Assembly (NCBI RefSeq): GCF_014174395.1
Contig: NZ_JABEQD010000005.1
Span: 186,001 to 250,000 of the forward strand
Direction of reading: 5' to 3'
Length of the DNA: 64,000 nt
Source: Gluconacetobacter aggeris
Lineage (GTDB): Bacteria > Pseudomonadota > Alphaproteobacteria > Acetobacterales > Acetobacteraceae
Shown: in pieces, positions 21,515 through 30,988 of the stretch
How the letters are laid out: each line of letters starts with the position of its first letter
How positions within the stretch are numbered: the stretch's first letter is position 1
Translations under genes and position numbers: made by a program
The notes under the pieces: generated by a model
Told to the model about the DNA's origin: nothing
The model's database searches: none
The model's input: the letters and a program-made list of their open reading frames with translations, nothing else

Positions 21515-22929
21515 AAGAAGAAACCGCTCTGCGGCATCGCACGATGCTCGCAATCGGCGCGGACGCATGACCGGCAGCCAGGGCCGATCGAGATGAATGT
21601 GCGCGGATCGTGCAGGTTCAGCATCGACGAATAGACGACCTCGTCCGCATGGGCGACGGAGCAGCCCAGCACGATCGCGCGTTTCGGCTGGCGGTCGAAG
21701 AACGACTGAGGGTGGGAGACGACAGCCCGCGCCACGCTGATGAAGAGGCCGCCTTCAGTGTCCTGCGAAATCTGGATGATCAGCTTTCCTGCCGCCGAGA
21801 AACTTTCGAAGACGTTCCAGCGTGGGCACAGTGCCCCGAAGCGGGCGCGGCTGAAGCGGTTGGCGCTGTAGCTTTTCAGCACGTTGCCCGCCACATCCGC
21901 CTTGATGAAATAGAATGGAACGCCCTCCGCGCCCGGACGCTGGAGGGATGAGAGCCGCTGGCATACCTGCTCGAAACTGGCCGAGAAGGTCGTTTGCAGG
22001 CGATCGAGATCGTGTTTGAAGGCCTTGGCTTTTGCGGCGAACAACTCGTACGGCATGATAAGTCCGCCCGCGAAGTAATTGGCCATGGCCGCGCGGGCGA
22101 TCGAGCGCGTGTTCTCGTCCGACAGGAGCGGGTGGCGTGCGGCCTCGTCGATCAGCGTGGAATATCCCAGTTGGGCGACCAGCCGCGCCATGCAGAATGT
22201 CCGGGTGGGGCCGGGCAGGCCGGGCACGAAGCGGGCGGTTTTTTCAGTGCTGTCGAAATGGCATGGGCTGCTGTTGGCGACGGTGGGTTCGGCCGGCGTG
22301 GTGGAGACCGTGACGCCGAAGCGGTCACGCAGGTGGCGCTCCAGTCCGGTTCCGATCGTATCCGTGTCCAGCCGCCCGGTTTCGTACAATTGTTCGGCCG
22401 TGCGGTCGAGCGTGTCGAAATAGTTCCGTTCCGCCTGCACCCAGTCGCCGACGATCTCGTAGGCCGACGAGAGTTTGGACCATGCGGAGGCACGCTCGGC
22501 TTCCGTCCGTTTGTCCGGCTGGGTCTCGCTCCCCTGCTCGTGCATGGTCCTGACCGAACGATAGAGTTCCAGAAACATCTTCACGAAGGCGGGATTGTCC
22601 CTGATGGCGCCATGGATCTCGCGTTCCGGTAGCGAGGAGCGGAACATCGGGTCGCTGGATGCCTCCCGCAGAAGGCGGAGCATCCGGATCTCGCCGTCAT
22701 CGCCGAAATAGCTCGGGGCGACGGAGAACATGTCGCACAGCGTCACCAGCAATCGCGTCGGGACCGGCTTGGCGTTGTTTTCGATCTGATTGAGGTAACT
22801 CGCGGAAATGGCCAGGCGTTGGGCCATCATCCTCTGCGAGATCGCATTCGCGATCCGCAATGCACGCACGCGGTTGCCGCAAAACATCTTTCGACCGCTG
22901 GTGTCGCTCACGTTCACTCCGTTTACCAT
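21493..22929 (-). CDS. XRE-family regulator of the short-chain fatty acyl (ScfR) type
   Basis: This 478-residue regulator has an N-terminal helix-turn-helix at about residues 18-75 ([33 protein letters not shown]). A long central region follows with an IrrE-like part near [12 protein letters not shown], then a C-terminal short-chain-acyl-CoA domain (DUF2083 type) ending in the cysteine cluster [14 protein letters not shown]. RamB, PccR and MccR belong to this family and sense acyl-CoA or control acetate and propionate metabolism. It is divergent from pdhA, making it a candidate regulator of the pyruvate dehydrogenase block (inference). The ATG at 22929 starts the first good similarity; the huge open frame beyond it, to 26940, is the antisense shadow of the pdh genes. 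Confidence 0.85.
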   Translation of the reverse strand: MVNGVNVSDTSGRKMFCGNRVRALRIANAISQRMMAQRLAISASYLNQIENNAKPVPTRLLVTLCDMFSVAPSYFGDDGEIRMLRLLREASSDPMFRSSLPEREIHGAIRDNPAFVKMFLELYRSVRTMHEQGSETQPDKRTEAERASAWSKLSSAYEIVGDWVQAERNYFDTLDRTAEQLYETGRLDTDTIGTGLERHLRDRFGVTVSTTPAEPTVANSSPCHFDSTEKTARFVPGLPGPTRTFCMARLVAQLGYSTLIDEAARHPLLSDENTRSIARAAMANYFAGGLIMPYELFAAKAKAFKHDLDRLQTTFSASFEQVCQRLSSLQRPGAEGVPFYFIKADVAGNVLKSYSANRFSRARFGALCPRWNVFESFSAAGKLIIQISQDTEGGLFISVARAVVSHPQSFFDRQPKRAIVLGCSVAHADEVVYSSMLNLHDPRTFISIGPGCRSCVRADCEHRAMPQSGFFFQPAAGA

Positions 22930-23184
22930 ACGCGTCCGGTTTGTTTCCGACCTTACACCTCTTTCCGCCTTTGAGGACGGGTCTCCGCACGGTAAAAAGG
23001 CAGCGAATATCGTAAATCTGCCGTCGGATTCCGCCATCGCCGTCGCATGTCGGCCTATCGGGAAAATCTGCATCCCCGATCCGTAAACACGGCAAATTGA
23101 GTGAACATCACCAGACCGGAGCGCCAGAGGGCGGGACAACCATCCCTCGCTGGCGCCGCGGTGCGCGAAAAAGGGAGAGAAACC
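22930..23184. promoter_or_regulatory. Divergent promoter region between the ScfR-type regulator and pdhA
   Basis: The 255-bp gap must hold both promoters. I see AT-richer stretches (GGTAAAAAGGCAGCGAATAT; GTAAACACGGCAAATTG) but no perfect TTTGC/GCAAA palindrome of the kind reported for PccR. AAAGGGAGAG just before 23185 is the pdhA ribosome site. Confidence 0.45.
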
Positions 23185-24210
23185 ATGGGCGATAAGAAAC
23201 CGTCCGGCACTGGCGCGGGCGTCTCCAATCCCGACCGGAACAATGCGATCTTCACCACGGACGAGCTGAAGCACGCTTTTTACGACATGGTGCTGATCCG
23301 CCGGTTCGAGGAGCGTGCGGGCCAGTTGTATGGCATGGGCCTGATCGGCGGCTTCTGCCACCTGTATATCGGCCAGGAAGCCGTGGTCGTCGGTGTTCAG
23401 ATGGAACTGAGGCAGGGCGACAAGCTGATCACGTCCTATCGCGACCATGGGCAGATGCTGGCCGCCGGCATGGACCCGCGCGGCGTCATGGCCGAACTGA
23501 CGGGGCGCGAGGGCGGCTATTCCCGCGGCAAGGGCGGGTCGATGCACATGTTCTCGCGCGAGAAGAATTTCTATGGCGGCCACGGGATCGTCGGTGCCCA
23601 GGTGGCGCTGGGAATCGGTCTGGCCTTCGCGAACAAATATCGCGGCACGGACGAAGTCTCGATCGCCTATTTCGGCGAGGGGGCGTCCAACCAGGGCCAA
23701 GTCTATGAGAGCTTCAACCTGGCGGCCCTGCACAAGCTGCCCTGCGTGTTCGTGATCGAGAACAATCATTACGGCATGGGCACCAGCGTCGAGCGCGCCT
23801 CGGCGTCCAAGGAACTGTGGCGCAATGGCGAGCCCTGGGGGATTCCGGGGCGCAAGGTCGACGGCATGGATGTCGAGGCCGTGCGTCAGGCCGCGCGCGA
23901 GGCCGTGGAATATTGCCGTGAGGGCAAGGGGCCGTTCCTGCTGGAAATGGCGACCTATCGCTATCGCGGCCATTCCATGTCCGACCCCGCGAAATATCGT
24001 CCGCGCAGCGAAGTGGACGAGATGCGCAAGAACCATGACCCGATCGACCGGGTGCGTCGTGAACTGCTGACGCTCGGTGTCGAGGAGGCGGAACTGAAAG
24101 CACTTGAGGACAAGGTGAAGGCGATTGTGGCGGATGCAGCCGATTTTGCGCAGAGCAGCCCGGAACCGGATCCGTCGGAACTGTGGACCGACGTGCTGGT
24201 GGAGGGCTGA
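23185..24210 (+). CDS. pdhA: Pyruvate dehydrogenase E1 component, alpha subunit
   Basis: The E1 alpha-beta heterotetramer uses thiamine diphosphate to decarboxylate pyruvate and acetylate the lipoyl arm of E2. The 341-residue alpha subunit shows MVLIRRFEERAGQLYGMG, GFCHLYIGQEA, YRDHGQ, the thiamine diphosphate/Mg site FGEGASNQG to ENNHYGMGT, and the loop YRYRGHSMSDPAKYR. The ATG at 23185 has a strong ribosome site (AAAGGGAGAG); the 28 codons upstream are unlikely to be translated. It leads an operon with pdhB 3 bp downstream. Confidence 0.97.
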   Translation: MGDKKPSGTGAGVSNPDRNNAIFTTDELKHAFYDMVLIRRFEERAGQLYGMGLIGGFCHLYIGQEAVVVGVQMELRQGDKLITSYRDHGQMLAAGMDPRGVMAELTGREGGYSRGKGGSMHMFSREKNFYGGHGIVGAQVALGIGLAFANKYRGTDEVSIAYFGEGASNQGQVYESFNLAALHKLPCVFVIENNHYGMGTSVERASASKELWRNGEPWGIPGRKVDGMDVEAVRQAAREAVEYCREGKGPFLLEMATYRYRGHSMSDPAKYRPRSEVDEMRKNHDPIDRVRRELLTLGVEEAELKALEDKVKAIVADAADFAQSSPEPDPSELWTDVLVEG

Positions 24211-24213
24211 ACG

Positions 24214-25557
24214 ATGACCACCCAGATCCTGATGCCCGCTTTGTCGCCGACCATGACCGAAGGCAAGCTGGCCCGCTGGCTGAAGACGCCTGGCGACCAT
24301 ATCGCCGCCGGCGACGTGATTGCCGAGATCGAGACCGACAAGGCGACCATGGAAGTCGAGGCCGTCGATGAAGGCACGCTGGCCGACATCCTGGTGCCCG
24401 AAGGCACCGAGCATGTGGCGGTGAACACGCCGATCGCGAACCTGCAATCGGAAGGCGCGGATGCCGCGCCGGCGGCGGCGCCAAAAGCGGCTGCACCGGC
24501 CGCGGCGCAGACCGCACCGGCAGTTCCGGCCCAGGCGGCGCCGGCGGCGCCGACGGTCGCGCCCGACAAGGAGTGGGGCGAGACGGTCGAGATCACGGTG
24601 CGCGAGGCGCTGCGCGACGCGATGGCCGCCGAGCTGCGGCGGGATGACGATGTGTTCCTGATCGGCGAGGAAGTCGCGCAGTACCAGGGGGCCTACAAGG
24701 TCTCGCAGGGCCTGCTGGACGAATTCGGCGAGAAGCGCGTGATCGACACGCCGATCACCGAACATGGCTTCACCGGCATGGCCGTCGGTGCCGCGCTGAC
24801 GGGGCTGAAGCCGATCGTGGAATTCATGACCATGAATTTCGCGATGCAGGCGATCGACCACATCATCAATTCGGCGGCCAAGACGCGCTATATGTCGGGC
24901 GGCCAGATTTCCTGCCCGATCGTCTTCCGTGGCCCGAACGGTGCGGCCGCCCGCGTGGGGGCCCAGCATTCGCAATGCTATGCGAGCTGGTATGGCCATG
25001 TGCCTGGCCTGAAGGTGGTGGCGCCCTGGTCCTCGGCCGATGCCAAGGGGCTGCTGCGGGCGGCGATCCGCGATCCGAACCCGGTGATCGTGCTGGAAAA
25101 CGAGATCCTGTACGGCCAGAAGTTTCCGTGCCCGGTCGATGACGAGTTCATCCTGCCGATCGGCCGCGCGAAGATCGAGCGCGAGGGGGCGGACGTAACC
25201 ATCGTCGCCTTCTCGATCATGGTCGGCACGGCGCTGGAAGCCGCCGCGATCCTGGCCGAGCAGGGGATTTCGGCCGAGGTGATCAATCTGCGGACCATCC
25301 GTCCGCTGGATACGGAGACGATCGTCGCCAGCGTGAAGAAGACCAGCCGTCTGGTCTGCGTCGAGGAGGGCTGGCCCTTTGCCGGTATCGGCGCGGAGGT
25401 GGCGATGCAGGTCATCGAACATGCGTTCGACTATCTCGACGCCCCGCCGGCGCGGGTTGCCGGCGCCGACGTGCCGATGCCCTTCGCCGCCAATCTGGAA
25501 AAGCTGGCCCTCCCGAACCCGACCTGGGTGGTGGATGCGGTCCGCAAGCTGGTCTGA
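24214..25557 (+). CDS. pdhB: Pyruvate dehydrogenase E1 component, beta subunit with N-terminal lipoyl domain
   Basis: This 447-residue E1 beta carries its own lipoyl domain (residues about 1-80, lipoyl-lysine motif [13 protein letters not shown]). An Ala/Pro linker (about 85-118) leads into the transketolase-like beta subunit ([36 protein letters not shown]-like [31 protein letters not shown]). Lipoyl-E1 beta fusions are known in alphaproteobacteria. The lipoyl coding DNA is about 90% identical to that of pdhC. The beta subunit contributes to thiamine binding and the E2 contact. Confidence 0.97.
   Translation: MTTQILMPALSPTMTEGKLARWLKTPGDHIAAGDVIAEIETDKATMEVEAVDEGTLADILVPEGTEHVAVNTPIANLQSEGADAAPAAAPKAAAPAAAQTAPAVPAQAAPAAPTVAPDKEWGETVEITVREALRDAMAAELRRDDDVFLIGEEVAQYQGAYKVSQGLLDEFGEKRVIDTPITEHGFTGMAVGAALTGLKPIVEFMTMNFAMQAIDHIINSAAKTRYMSGGQISCPIVFRGPNGAAARVGAQHSQCYASWYGHVPGLKVVAPWSSADAKGLLRAAIRDPNPVIVLENEILYGQKFPCPVDDEFILPIGRAKIEREGADVTIVAFSIMVGTALEAAAILAEQGISAEVINLRTIRPLDTETIVASVKKTSRLVCVEEGWPFAGIGAEVAMQVIEHAFDYLDAPPARVAGADVPMPFAANLEKLALPNPTWVVDAVRKLV
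24226..24382 (+). repeat. Lipoyl-domain direct repeat, copy 1 (in pdhB)
   Basis: These 157 bases align without gaps to 25582-25738 in pdhC, with about 15 mismatches by hand count, mostly at third codon positions or in one short loop. Offset is 1356 bp in the same orientation, so the pair is a substrate for homologous recombination or gene conversion. Confidence 0.9.
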
Positions 25558-25569
25558 GGAGCACGCGCC

Positions 25570-26838
25570 ATGTCCGTGAACATCCTGATGCCGGCTTTGT
25601 CGCCGACCATGACCGAGGGCAAGCTGGCCCGCTGGCTGAAAAAGGAAGGCGAGGCCATCGCCTCCGGCGACGTGATCGCCGAGATCGAGACCGACAAGGC
25701 GACGATGGAGGTCGAGGCCGTCGATGAAGGCACGCTGGGGCGCATCCTGGTTGCGGCCGGCACCGAAGGCGTGAAGGTGAATGCACCGATCGCCATTCTG
25801 GTGGCGGAAGGCGAGGCGGTACCCGATGCGGCGCCGGCTGCCGCCGCGCCTGAGGCGGCCCCGGCCGCCCCTGTGGCGACGCCGGTTGCGACGCCTGCCG
25901 CGCCGGTCGCCGCACCAGCCCCGGTCGCCGAGGTTGCGCCGAAGGCTGGGCGGGTCTTTGCCTCGCCGCTCGCCCGGCGCATCGCGGCCCAGAAGGGTAT
26001 CGACCTGGCCCAGGTGATGGGTAGCGGGCCGAATGGGCGCATCGTGCGCCGCGACATCGAAGCGGCCTTGGGCGCGCCGGCTGCCGCGCCCGCCGCGCCC
26101 AAGGCGGCGCCGCAACCTACGCCGGCGGTGGCGATCGACGTGCCGCATACGCTCGTGCCGAATTCTTCGGTGCGCAAGGTCATCGCGCGCCGGCTGACCG
26201 AGGCGAAATCGACCATTCCACATTTCTACGTCGCGATGGACGTGGAACTGGATGCGCTGCTGGCCCTGCGTGCGCAGCTCAATGCGTCCTCGCCGGCCGA
26301 AGGGCCGGGGGCGTTCAAGCTGTCGGTCAACGATCTGCTGATCAAGGCCGTCGCCGTCACGCTGCGGCGGGTGCCGAAGGTCAATGCGTCCTACACCGAG
26401 GATGCGACCATCCTGTATGACGATGTCGATATCTCGGTCGCGGTGTCGGTTCCCGACGGGCTGATCACGCCGATCATCCGCAATGCCGACCGCAAGTCGC
26501 TGAGCCAGATCAGCAACGAGGCGAAGGAGCTGATCGCCCGCGCCCGCGCCGGCAAGCTGAAGCCGCACGAATTCCAGGGCGGCTCGTTCTCGATCTCGAA
26601 CATGGGCATGTACGGGGTCAAGGCGTTCTCGGCCATCATCAACCCGCCGCAGGCCGCCATCCTGGCCATCGCGGCGGGCGAGAAGCGGGCGGTGGTGAAG
26701 GGGGATGCCATTGCGATCGCCACCGTCATGACGGTGACGCTGTCGGTCGATCATCGCGTGGTCGACGGCGCGCTGGCGGCCGAATGGGTGGCTGCCTTCC
26801 GCGCGGTGGTCGAATCGCCGCTCAGCCTCGTGGTCTGA
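25570..26838 (+). CDS. pdhC: Pyruvate dehydrogenase E2, dihydrolipoamide acetyltransferase
   Basis: E2 is the core of the complex and transfers the acetyl group from its lipoyl arm to CoA. The 422-residue protein has one lipoyl domain (residues about 1-78, [13 protein letters not shown]). An Ala/Pro linker follows, then the peripheral-subunit-binding domain (FASPLARRIAAQKGIDLAQVMGSGPNGRI-type segment at about 133-165), a second linker, and the catalytic domain. That domain ends with the active-site LSVDHRVVDGALAAEW (catalytic histidine and aspartate). It starts 12 bp after pdhB. Confidence 0.97.
   Translation: MSVNILMPALSPTMTEGKLARWLKKEGEAIASGDVIAEIETDKATMEVEAVDEGTLGRILVAAGTEGVKVNAPIAILVAEGEAVPDAAPAAAAPEAAPAAPVATPVATPAAPVAAPAPVAEVAPKAGRVFASPLARRIAAQKGIDLAQVMGSGPNGRIVRRDIEAALGAPAAAPAAPKAAPQPTPAVAIDVPHTLVPNSSVRKVIARRLTEAKSTIPHFYVAMDVELDALLALRAQLNASSPAEGPGAFKLSVNDLLIKAVAVTLRRVPKVNASYTEDATILYDDVDISVAVSVPDGLITPIIRNADRKSLSQISNEAKELIARARAGKLKPHEFQGGSFSISNMGMYGVKAFSAIINPPQAAILAIAAGEKRAVVKGDAIAIATVMTVTLSVDHRVVDGALAAEWVAAFRAVVESPLSLVV
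25582..25738 (+). repeat. Lipoyl-domain direct repeat, copy 2 (in pdhC)
   Basis: Second copy of the 157-bp near-identical stretch at 24226-24382. The strings around CTTTGTCGCCGACCATGACC and GCCGTCGATGAAGGCACGCT are identical in both. Confidence 0.9.
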
Positions 26839-26939
26839 ACCGAAGTGGCCCGGTTCGTCCGGGCCACGGACCTTTTCTGAACCGGCATCCTTGCGGCCGG
26901 CGCCTGTCCGGCCGCCACCTGCTCCGGGAACGTACATCA

Positions 26940-28349
26940 ATGAACAAGACAGAATTCGATCTCGTCGTCGTCGGCGGCGGCCCCGGCGGGTATGTCGCCG
27001 CGATCCGGGCCGCGCAGCTTGGGCTCAGGACTGCGTTGGTCGAGGCCAATCATCTGGGCGGCATCTGCCTCAACTGGGGCTGCATCCCGACCAAGGCGCT
27101 GCTGCGCGCGTCCGAGATCAATCACCTGCTGCATCATCTGGGCGATTTCGGCTTCGCGGCCGACAATGTGCGTTTTGACCTGCAAAAGGTGGTCAAGCGC
27201 TCGCGCCAGGTTGCCGGGCAGCTTTCCTCCGGCGTCGGGCACCTGCTGAAGAAGAACAAGATTGCGGTCTTCGACGGATTCGGGGCGCTGGCGGGCAAGG
27301 ATGGCAGTCGCCGCCTGCTGTCCGTTACCAAGGACGGCAAGCCGGTTGCGACGCTGAGTGCGAAGAACGTCATCCTGGCGACCGGTGCGCGTGCCCGGGT
27401 GCTACCGGGGCTGGAGCCCGACGGCAAGCTGATCTGGTCCTATCGCGAGGCGATGGTGCCGACCGAAATGCCCAAATCGCTGCTGGTGATCGGCTCGGGC
27501 GCGATCGGCATCGAATTCGCCTCGTTCTACCGCAACATGGGCGCCGAGGTGACGGTCGTCGAAGTGCTGGACCGTATCCTGCCGGTCGAGGACGAGGAAA
27601 TCAGCGCCCTGGCGCACAAGGCGTTCGTCAAGCAGGGCATGACCATCCTGACGGGTGCGAAGCTCGGGCCCATCACCAGGGGCGCCGACAATGTCAGCCT
27701 GTCGGTCGAAGCCGGGGGCAAGACGCATGCCATCACCGTCGATCGCGTGATCTCGGCCGTGGGCATTGTCGGCAATGTCGAGAAGCTGGGCCTGGAAGGC
27801 ACCGCCGTCACCGTCGACCGGACGCATGTGAAGGTCGATGCGCAGTGCTTTACCGGCGAGCCGGGCGTCTACGCCATCGGCGATCTGGCCGGGCCGCCCT
27901 GGCTGGCGCACAAGGCCAGCCACGAGGGCGTGATGTGCGTCGAGGCGATCGCCGGGAAGCATGTCCACCCGATCGACCCGCTGAACATTCCCGGCTGCAC
28001 CTATTGCCGCCCGCAGATCGCCTCGGTCGGGCTGACCGAGGCCCGCGCGAAGGAAGCCGGGCGCAAGGTGCGTGTCGGCCGCTTCCCCTTCATCGGCAAT
28101 GGCAAGGCCATTGCGATGGGCGAGCCCGAAGGGCTGGTCAAGACGGTGTTCGATGCCGAAACCGGCGAACTGCTGGGCGCGCACATGATCGGCGCCGAGG
28201 TGACGGAAATGATCCAGGGCTATGTCATTGCCCGGACATCGGAACTGACCGACGCGGAACTGAAGGAAACGGTCTTCCCGCATCCCACCATCTCGGAAGC
28301 GATGCATGAGGCGGTGCTGGCCGCCTATGACGGGGCATTGCATATCTGA
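26940..28349 (+). CDS. lpd: Dihydrolipoyl dehydrogenase (E3)
   Basis: E3 reoxidises the lipoyl groups of E2 with FAD and passes electrons to NAD+. The 469-residue flavoprotein shows the FAD site VVVGGGPGGYVAA, the redox-active cysteine pair Cys43 and Cys48 in GGICLNWGCIP, and the NAD site VIGSGAIGIEFASF. It also has VYAIGDLAGPPWLAHKA and the C-terminal catalytic HPTISEAMHEAV. The ATG at 26940 gives the normal start. It lies about 100 bp after pdhC, likely in the same operon, and may also serve other 2-oxoacid dehydrogenases. Confidence 0.97.
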   Translation: MNKTEFDLVVVGGGPGGYVAAIRAAQLGLRTALVEANHLGGICLNWGCIPTKALLRASEINHLLHHLGDFGFAADNVRFDLQKVVKRSRQVAGQLSSGVGHLLKKNKIAVFDGFGALAGKDGSRRLLSVTKDGKPVATLSAKNVILATGARARVLPGLEPDGKLIWSYREAMVPTEMPKSLLVIGSGAIGIEFASFYRNMGAEVTVVEVLDRILPVEDEEISALAHKAFVKQGMTILTGAKLGPITRGADNVSLSVEAGGKTHAITVDRVISAVGIVGNVEKLGLEGTAVTVDRTHVKVDAQCFTGEPGVYAIGDLAGPPWLAHKASHEGVMCVEAIAGKHVHPIDPLNIPGCTYCRPQIASVGLTEARAKEAGRKVRVGRFPFIGNGKAIAMGEPEGLVKTVFDAETGELLGAHMIGAEVTEMIQGYVIARTSELTDAELKETVFPHPTISEAMHEAVLAAYDGALHI

Positions 28350-28477
28350 ATGGAGAGGCCGGGAGGCCGCTCCTGAGCTTTTGATCGCGGACGCGCGGGC
28401 AGGGGGGATGTTCGCTTGACGCGCCCCCCCGCGACGTTCCACTTCTGGCTGTCCGTTTGCTTTATGGGTTCTGCCGT

Positions 28478-29467
28478 ATGTCCACGCGTCTGGTGATCGA
28501 CCACAGAAAAGGCGGTGCGCTGCTCCGCCATCCCGAGAAGGCGCATCGCCCGGACAATCCCATCGCCCGCAAGCCGGAGTGGATTCGCGTCAAGGCGCCG
28601 AACCACCCCGTCTATCACGAGACCCGTGCCCTGATGCGCGAGCAGAAGCTGGTGACGGTGTGCGAGGAAGCGGCCTGCCCGAATATCGGCGAATGCTGGT
28701 CGCAGCGCCACGCCACCATGATGATCATGGGCGAGATCTGCACCCGCGCCTGTTCCTTCTGCAATGTCACCACCGGCATGCCCAACCCGCTGGACGAGGG
28801 CGAGCCCGAGCGCGTGGGCGAGGCCGTGGCCAAGCTTGGCCTGCGCCATGTCGTCATCACCTCGGTCGATCGCGATGACCTGCCCGATGGCGGGGCCGCG
28901 CATTTCGCCCGCGTCATCGCCGCGGTGCGTGCGGCGTCGCCCAGCACCACGATCGAGATCCTGACCCCGGATTTCCTGCGCAAGCCTGCGTCGCTGGAAG
29001 TGGTCGTGGCGGCGCGCCCCGACGTGTTCAACCACAATCTGGAAACCGTGCCACGGCTGTACACCTCCATCCGCCCCGGCGCGCGCTATTATCAGTCCTT
29101 GCGGCTGCTGGATGACGTGAAGCGCCATGATCCGTCGATCTTCACCAAATCCGGCCTGATGGTCGGGCTGGGCGAGGAACGGCCCGAGATCCTGCAGGTG
29201 ATGGATGACCTGCGGGTGGCGGATGTCGATTTCATCACGCTGGGCCAGTATCTGCAGCCGACGGTGAAGCATGCGCCGGTGAAGCATTTCGTCACTCCGG
29301 ACGAATTCGCCGATTATGCCGCCATGGCGCGGGCCAAGGGCTTCCTGCAGGTCAGCGCCTCGCCGCTGACCCGTTCGTCCTACCATGCCGATTCCGACTT
29401 TGCCGAACTGCGCGCGGCGCGCGAGGCGAAGCTGGCGGCGGCGCGGAGCGGGGCGGAGCGCGCCTGA
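28478..29467 (+). CDS. lipA: Lipoyl synthase
   Basis: LipA is a radical-SAM enzyme that inserts two sulfurs into octanoyl groups on E2-type proteins, making the lipoyl arm used by the upstream pdh genes. The 329-residue protein has the auxiliary cluster cysteines Cys62, Cys67 and Cys73 ([14 protein letters not shown]). The radical-SAM motif is Cys88-x3-Cys92-x2-Cys95 ([13 protein letters not shown]), followed by [12 protein letters not shown] and the C-terminal RSSYHAD that ligates the auxiliary cluster. Its TGA shares one base with the next ATG (TGATG). Confidence 0.97.
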   Translation: MSTRLVIDHRKGGALLRHPEKAHRPDNPIARKPEWIRVKAPNHPVYHETRALMREQKLVTVCEEAACPNIGECWSQRHATMMIMGEICTRACSFCNVTTGMPNPLDEGEPERVGEAVAKLGLRHVVITSVDRDDLPDGGAAHFARVIAAVRAASPSTTIEILTPDFLRKPASLEVVVAARPDVFNHNLETVPRLYTSIRPGARYYQSLRLLDDVKRHDPSIFTKSGLMVGLGEERPEILQVMDDLRVADVDFITLGQYLQPTVKHAPVKHFVTPDEFADYAAMARAKGFLQVSASPLTRSSYHADSDFAELRAAREAKLAAARSGAERA

Positions 29468-29961
29468 TGCCGACGCATGCGGAACGCCGCCTGATTGCCT
29501 ACGCGCCGGAGCAATTGTTCGACCTTGTGGCCGATGTCGGCAAATATCCGCAGTTCCTGCCCTGGTGCGCCGCAGCCCGCGTGCGCACCCGCACCGCGAC
29601 CGAACTGGTGGCGGACCTGACGATCGGCTTCGGCCCGTTTCGTGAGACCTTTACCAGCCGGGTGGACCTGGAGCACCCGACACGCATTCGCGTCCGCTAC
29701 GAAAAGGGGCCGTTTCGGTACCTGAACAATGTCTGGACCTTCATGCCGGATGCGCGGGGCTGCCAGGTCGATTTCTTCGTCGATTTCGAATTCCGCTCGC
29801 GCCTGCTCCAGGCCGCGATCGGGGTGGTGTTCAACGAGGCGGTCCGGCTGATGGTCTCCGCCTTCATCCGGCGCGCGCGCGATATCTATGGGGCCCCCGT
29901 CACCGACAAGACATTGGCGCAGCCCACAAATGCGCAGCCGGCCGGAACCGGAGGCGCCTGA
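29467..29961 (+). CDS. RatA/COQ10-type START-domain protein (coenzyme Q-binding family)
   Basis: This 164-residue protein belongs to the polyketide cyclase/START family of COQ10 and RatA: PTHAERRLIAYAPEQLFDLVADVGKYPQFLPW at the N-terminus, then GPFRYLNNVWTF and the helix VFNEAVRLMVSAFIRRARDIYG. COQ10 homologues bind ubiquinone and support respiration; RatA was described as a ribosome-association toxin, but no antitoxin partner is seen here. The coupled lipA-ratA order is common in alphaproteobacteria, so a role in respiratory quinone handling is the better guess. Confidence 0.85.
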   Translation: MPTHAERRLIAYAPEQLFDLVADVGKYPQFLPWCAAARVRTRTATELVADLTIGFGPFRETFTSRVDLEHPTRIRVRYEKGPFRYLNNVWTFMPDARGCQVDFFVDFEFRSRLLQAAIGVVFNEAVRLMVSAFIRRARDIYGAPVTDKTLAQPTNAQPAGTGGA

Positions 29962-30060
29962 GGAGCGTTGGCGTTCCGTCAGGCGAATGATGGCCCTGTG
30001 CCGTCATGACGCCGCGTGCCCGAATATGGGCGCGTTCCAGCCTTTGGAGGAACGATCGTG

Positions 30061-30405
30061 ATGAAATTGTCTTTCGGTCCGATGATTGTCGCCACGGCCC
30101 TGGTCGCCGGCACACCGGCCCTCGCGGAACCCCATCACCATCATCATCACCATAAAGACCACCATCAGGAAGCGGCCATGGGCTCCCCGACGACCGAAGA
30201 CCTGAATGCCAAGAGCCTTGCCAATGCCCGCGCCGACACCCCGCCGGCCCCTGAGGCGTCGGTTCCGCCGGGCAGCATGCCGGCCGCCCCCATGATGTCG
30301 CCCCCCATGATGTCGGCGCCCACCGCGACAGTCCCGTCCGGGACCGGCACCGTCGCGCCGCCGATGCCGCCGGTCCCCTCGATGCCGGAAAGCTCGCCCC
30401 AGTAA
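30061..30405 (+). CDS. Small exported His-rich, Met/Pro-rich protein
   Basis: I do not recognise a family. The 114-residue product has a signal peptide (residues 1-22, cleavage likely after ALA). A natural run of seven histidines at 25-31, HHxxHH-like at 31-35, and a Pro/Met-rich tail with MPAAPMMSPPMMSAP follow. Codons in the His run alternate CAT and CAC, unlike an engineered tag. Histidine plus methionine richness suggests periplasmic binding of Cu or Ni (inference). GGAGG at 30046-30050 supports the ATG at 30061 or the GTG at 30058. Confidence 0.65.
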   Translation: MKLSFGPMIVATALVAGTPALAEPHHHHHHHKDHHQEAAMGSPTTEDLNAKSLANARADTPPAPEASVPPGSMPAAPMMSPPMMSAPTATVPSGTGTVAPPMPPVPSMPESSPQ

Positions 30406-30454
30406 GCTCGATAATCCCGTTCATCCCGGGCAGCCCACAGGTGCATGGTTTCAG

Positions 30455-30970
30455 TCAGATGTGCATGTGGGCGTCCGTCAGATCGGCCAGCAGGTCCAGC
30501 GCCTGCGCGACCGCCTGACTGCGGACGGCTTCCCGGTCGCCTGCGAACTGACGCGATATCGTGCTGCCTTCGCCGTCGCGTCGTATGGCACCGAACCAGA
30601 CCAGTCCGACCGGTTTTTCCGCCGAACCGCCGCCGGGACCGGCTATGCCGGTAATGGCGACCGCGAGGTCGGCGTCCGGCGCGTGGGCCAGCGCCCCCCG
30701 TGCCATGGAAGCCGCGACTTCGGCGCTGACCGCGCCATGATGGGCCAGCAGTGCGGGCGGAACGCCCAGCAGCGCGGTCTTCATCGCGTTCGAATAGGTG
30801 ACGAACCCGCCCTCGACCATGTCGGATGATCCGGCATGGTGGGTCAGCGCGGCGGCGACCAGGCCGCCGGTGCAGCTTTCGGCGGTGACGGCGCGCAATC
30901 CCGCATCGCGCATCCGCCCCAGCACCTCGGCCGCGCGGGCCAATATCTGTTGGTTCAGCATGGACGTCAT
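30455..30970 (-). CDS. pncC: Nicotinamide-nucleotide amidase (CinA C-terminal type)
   Basis: PncC deamidates nicotinamide mononucleotide to nicotinate mononucleotide, recycling the NMN left by DNA ligase. This 171-residue stand-alone form shows TAESCTGGLVAAALTHHAGSS (catalytic Ser/Thr region), GGFVTYSNAMK, AVSAEVAASMA and AVTGIAGPGGG-like AITGIAGPGGGSAEKPVG. It lacks the N-terminal molybdopterin-like domain of full CinA. The start could also be the ATG at 30961. It is the last gene of the minus-strand block and lies 18 bp from pgpA. Confidence 0.92.
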   Translation of the reverse strand: MTSMLNQQILARAAEVLGRMRDAGLRAVTAESCTGGLVAAALTHHAGSSDMVEGGFVTYSNAMKTALLGVPPALLAHHGAVSAEVAASMARGALAHAPDADLAVAITGIAGPGGGSAEKPVGLVWFGAIRRDGEGSTISRQFAGDREAVRSQAVAQALDLLADLTDAHMHI

Positions 30971-30988
30971 GGGTACCCCATTATGCGT

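Noticed and set aside
21493-26940. A 1815-codon open frame on the minus strand, rich in R, H, G and D
   Set aside because: Only its last 478 codons look like a real protein. The rest is antisense to pdhA, pdhB and pdhC, which have full motifs on the plus strand; long antisense frames are expected in GC-rich coding DNA.
29467-29961. RatA-type toxin of a toxin-antitoxin pair
   Set aside because: There is no partner antitoxin gene; the sequence fits COQ10-like quinone-binding START proteins and follows lipA, as in many genomes without toxicity.
30133-30168. Poly-histidine run suggesting a cloning-vector tag or contamination
   Set aside because: The run sits after a natural signal peptide, uses mixed CAT and CAC codons and is flanked by normal chromosomal genes.
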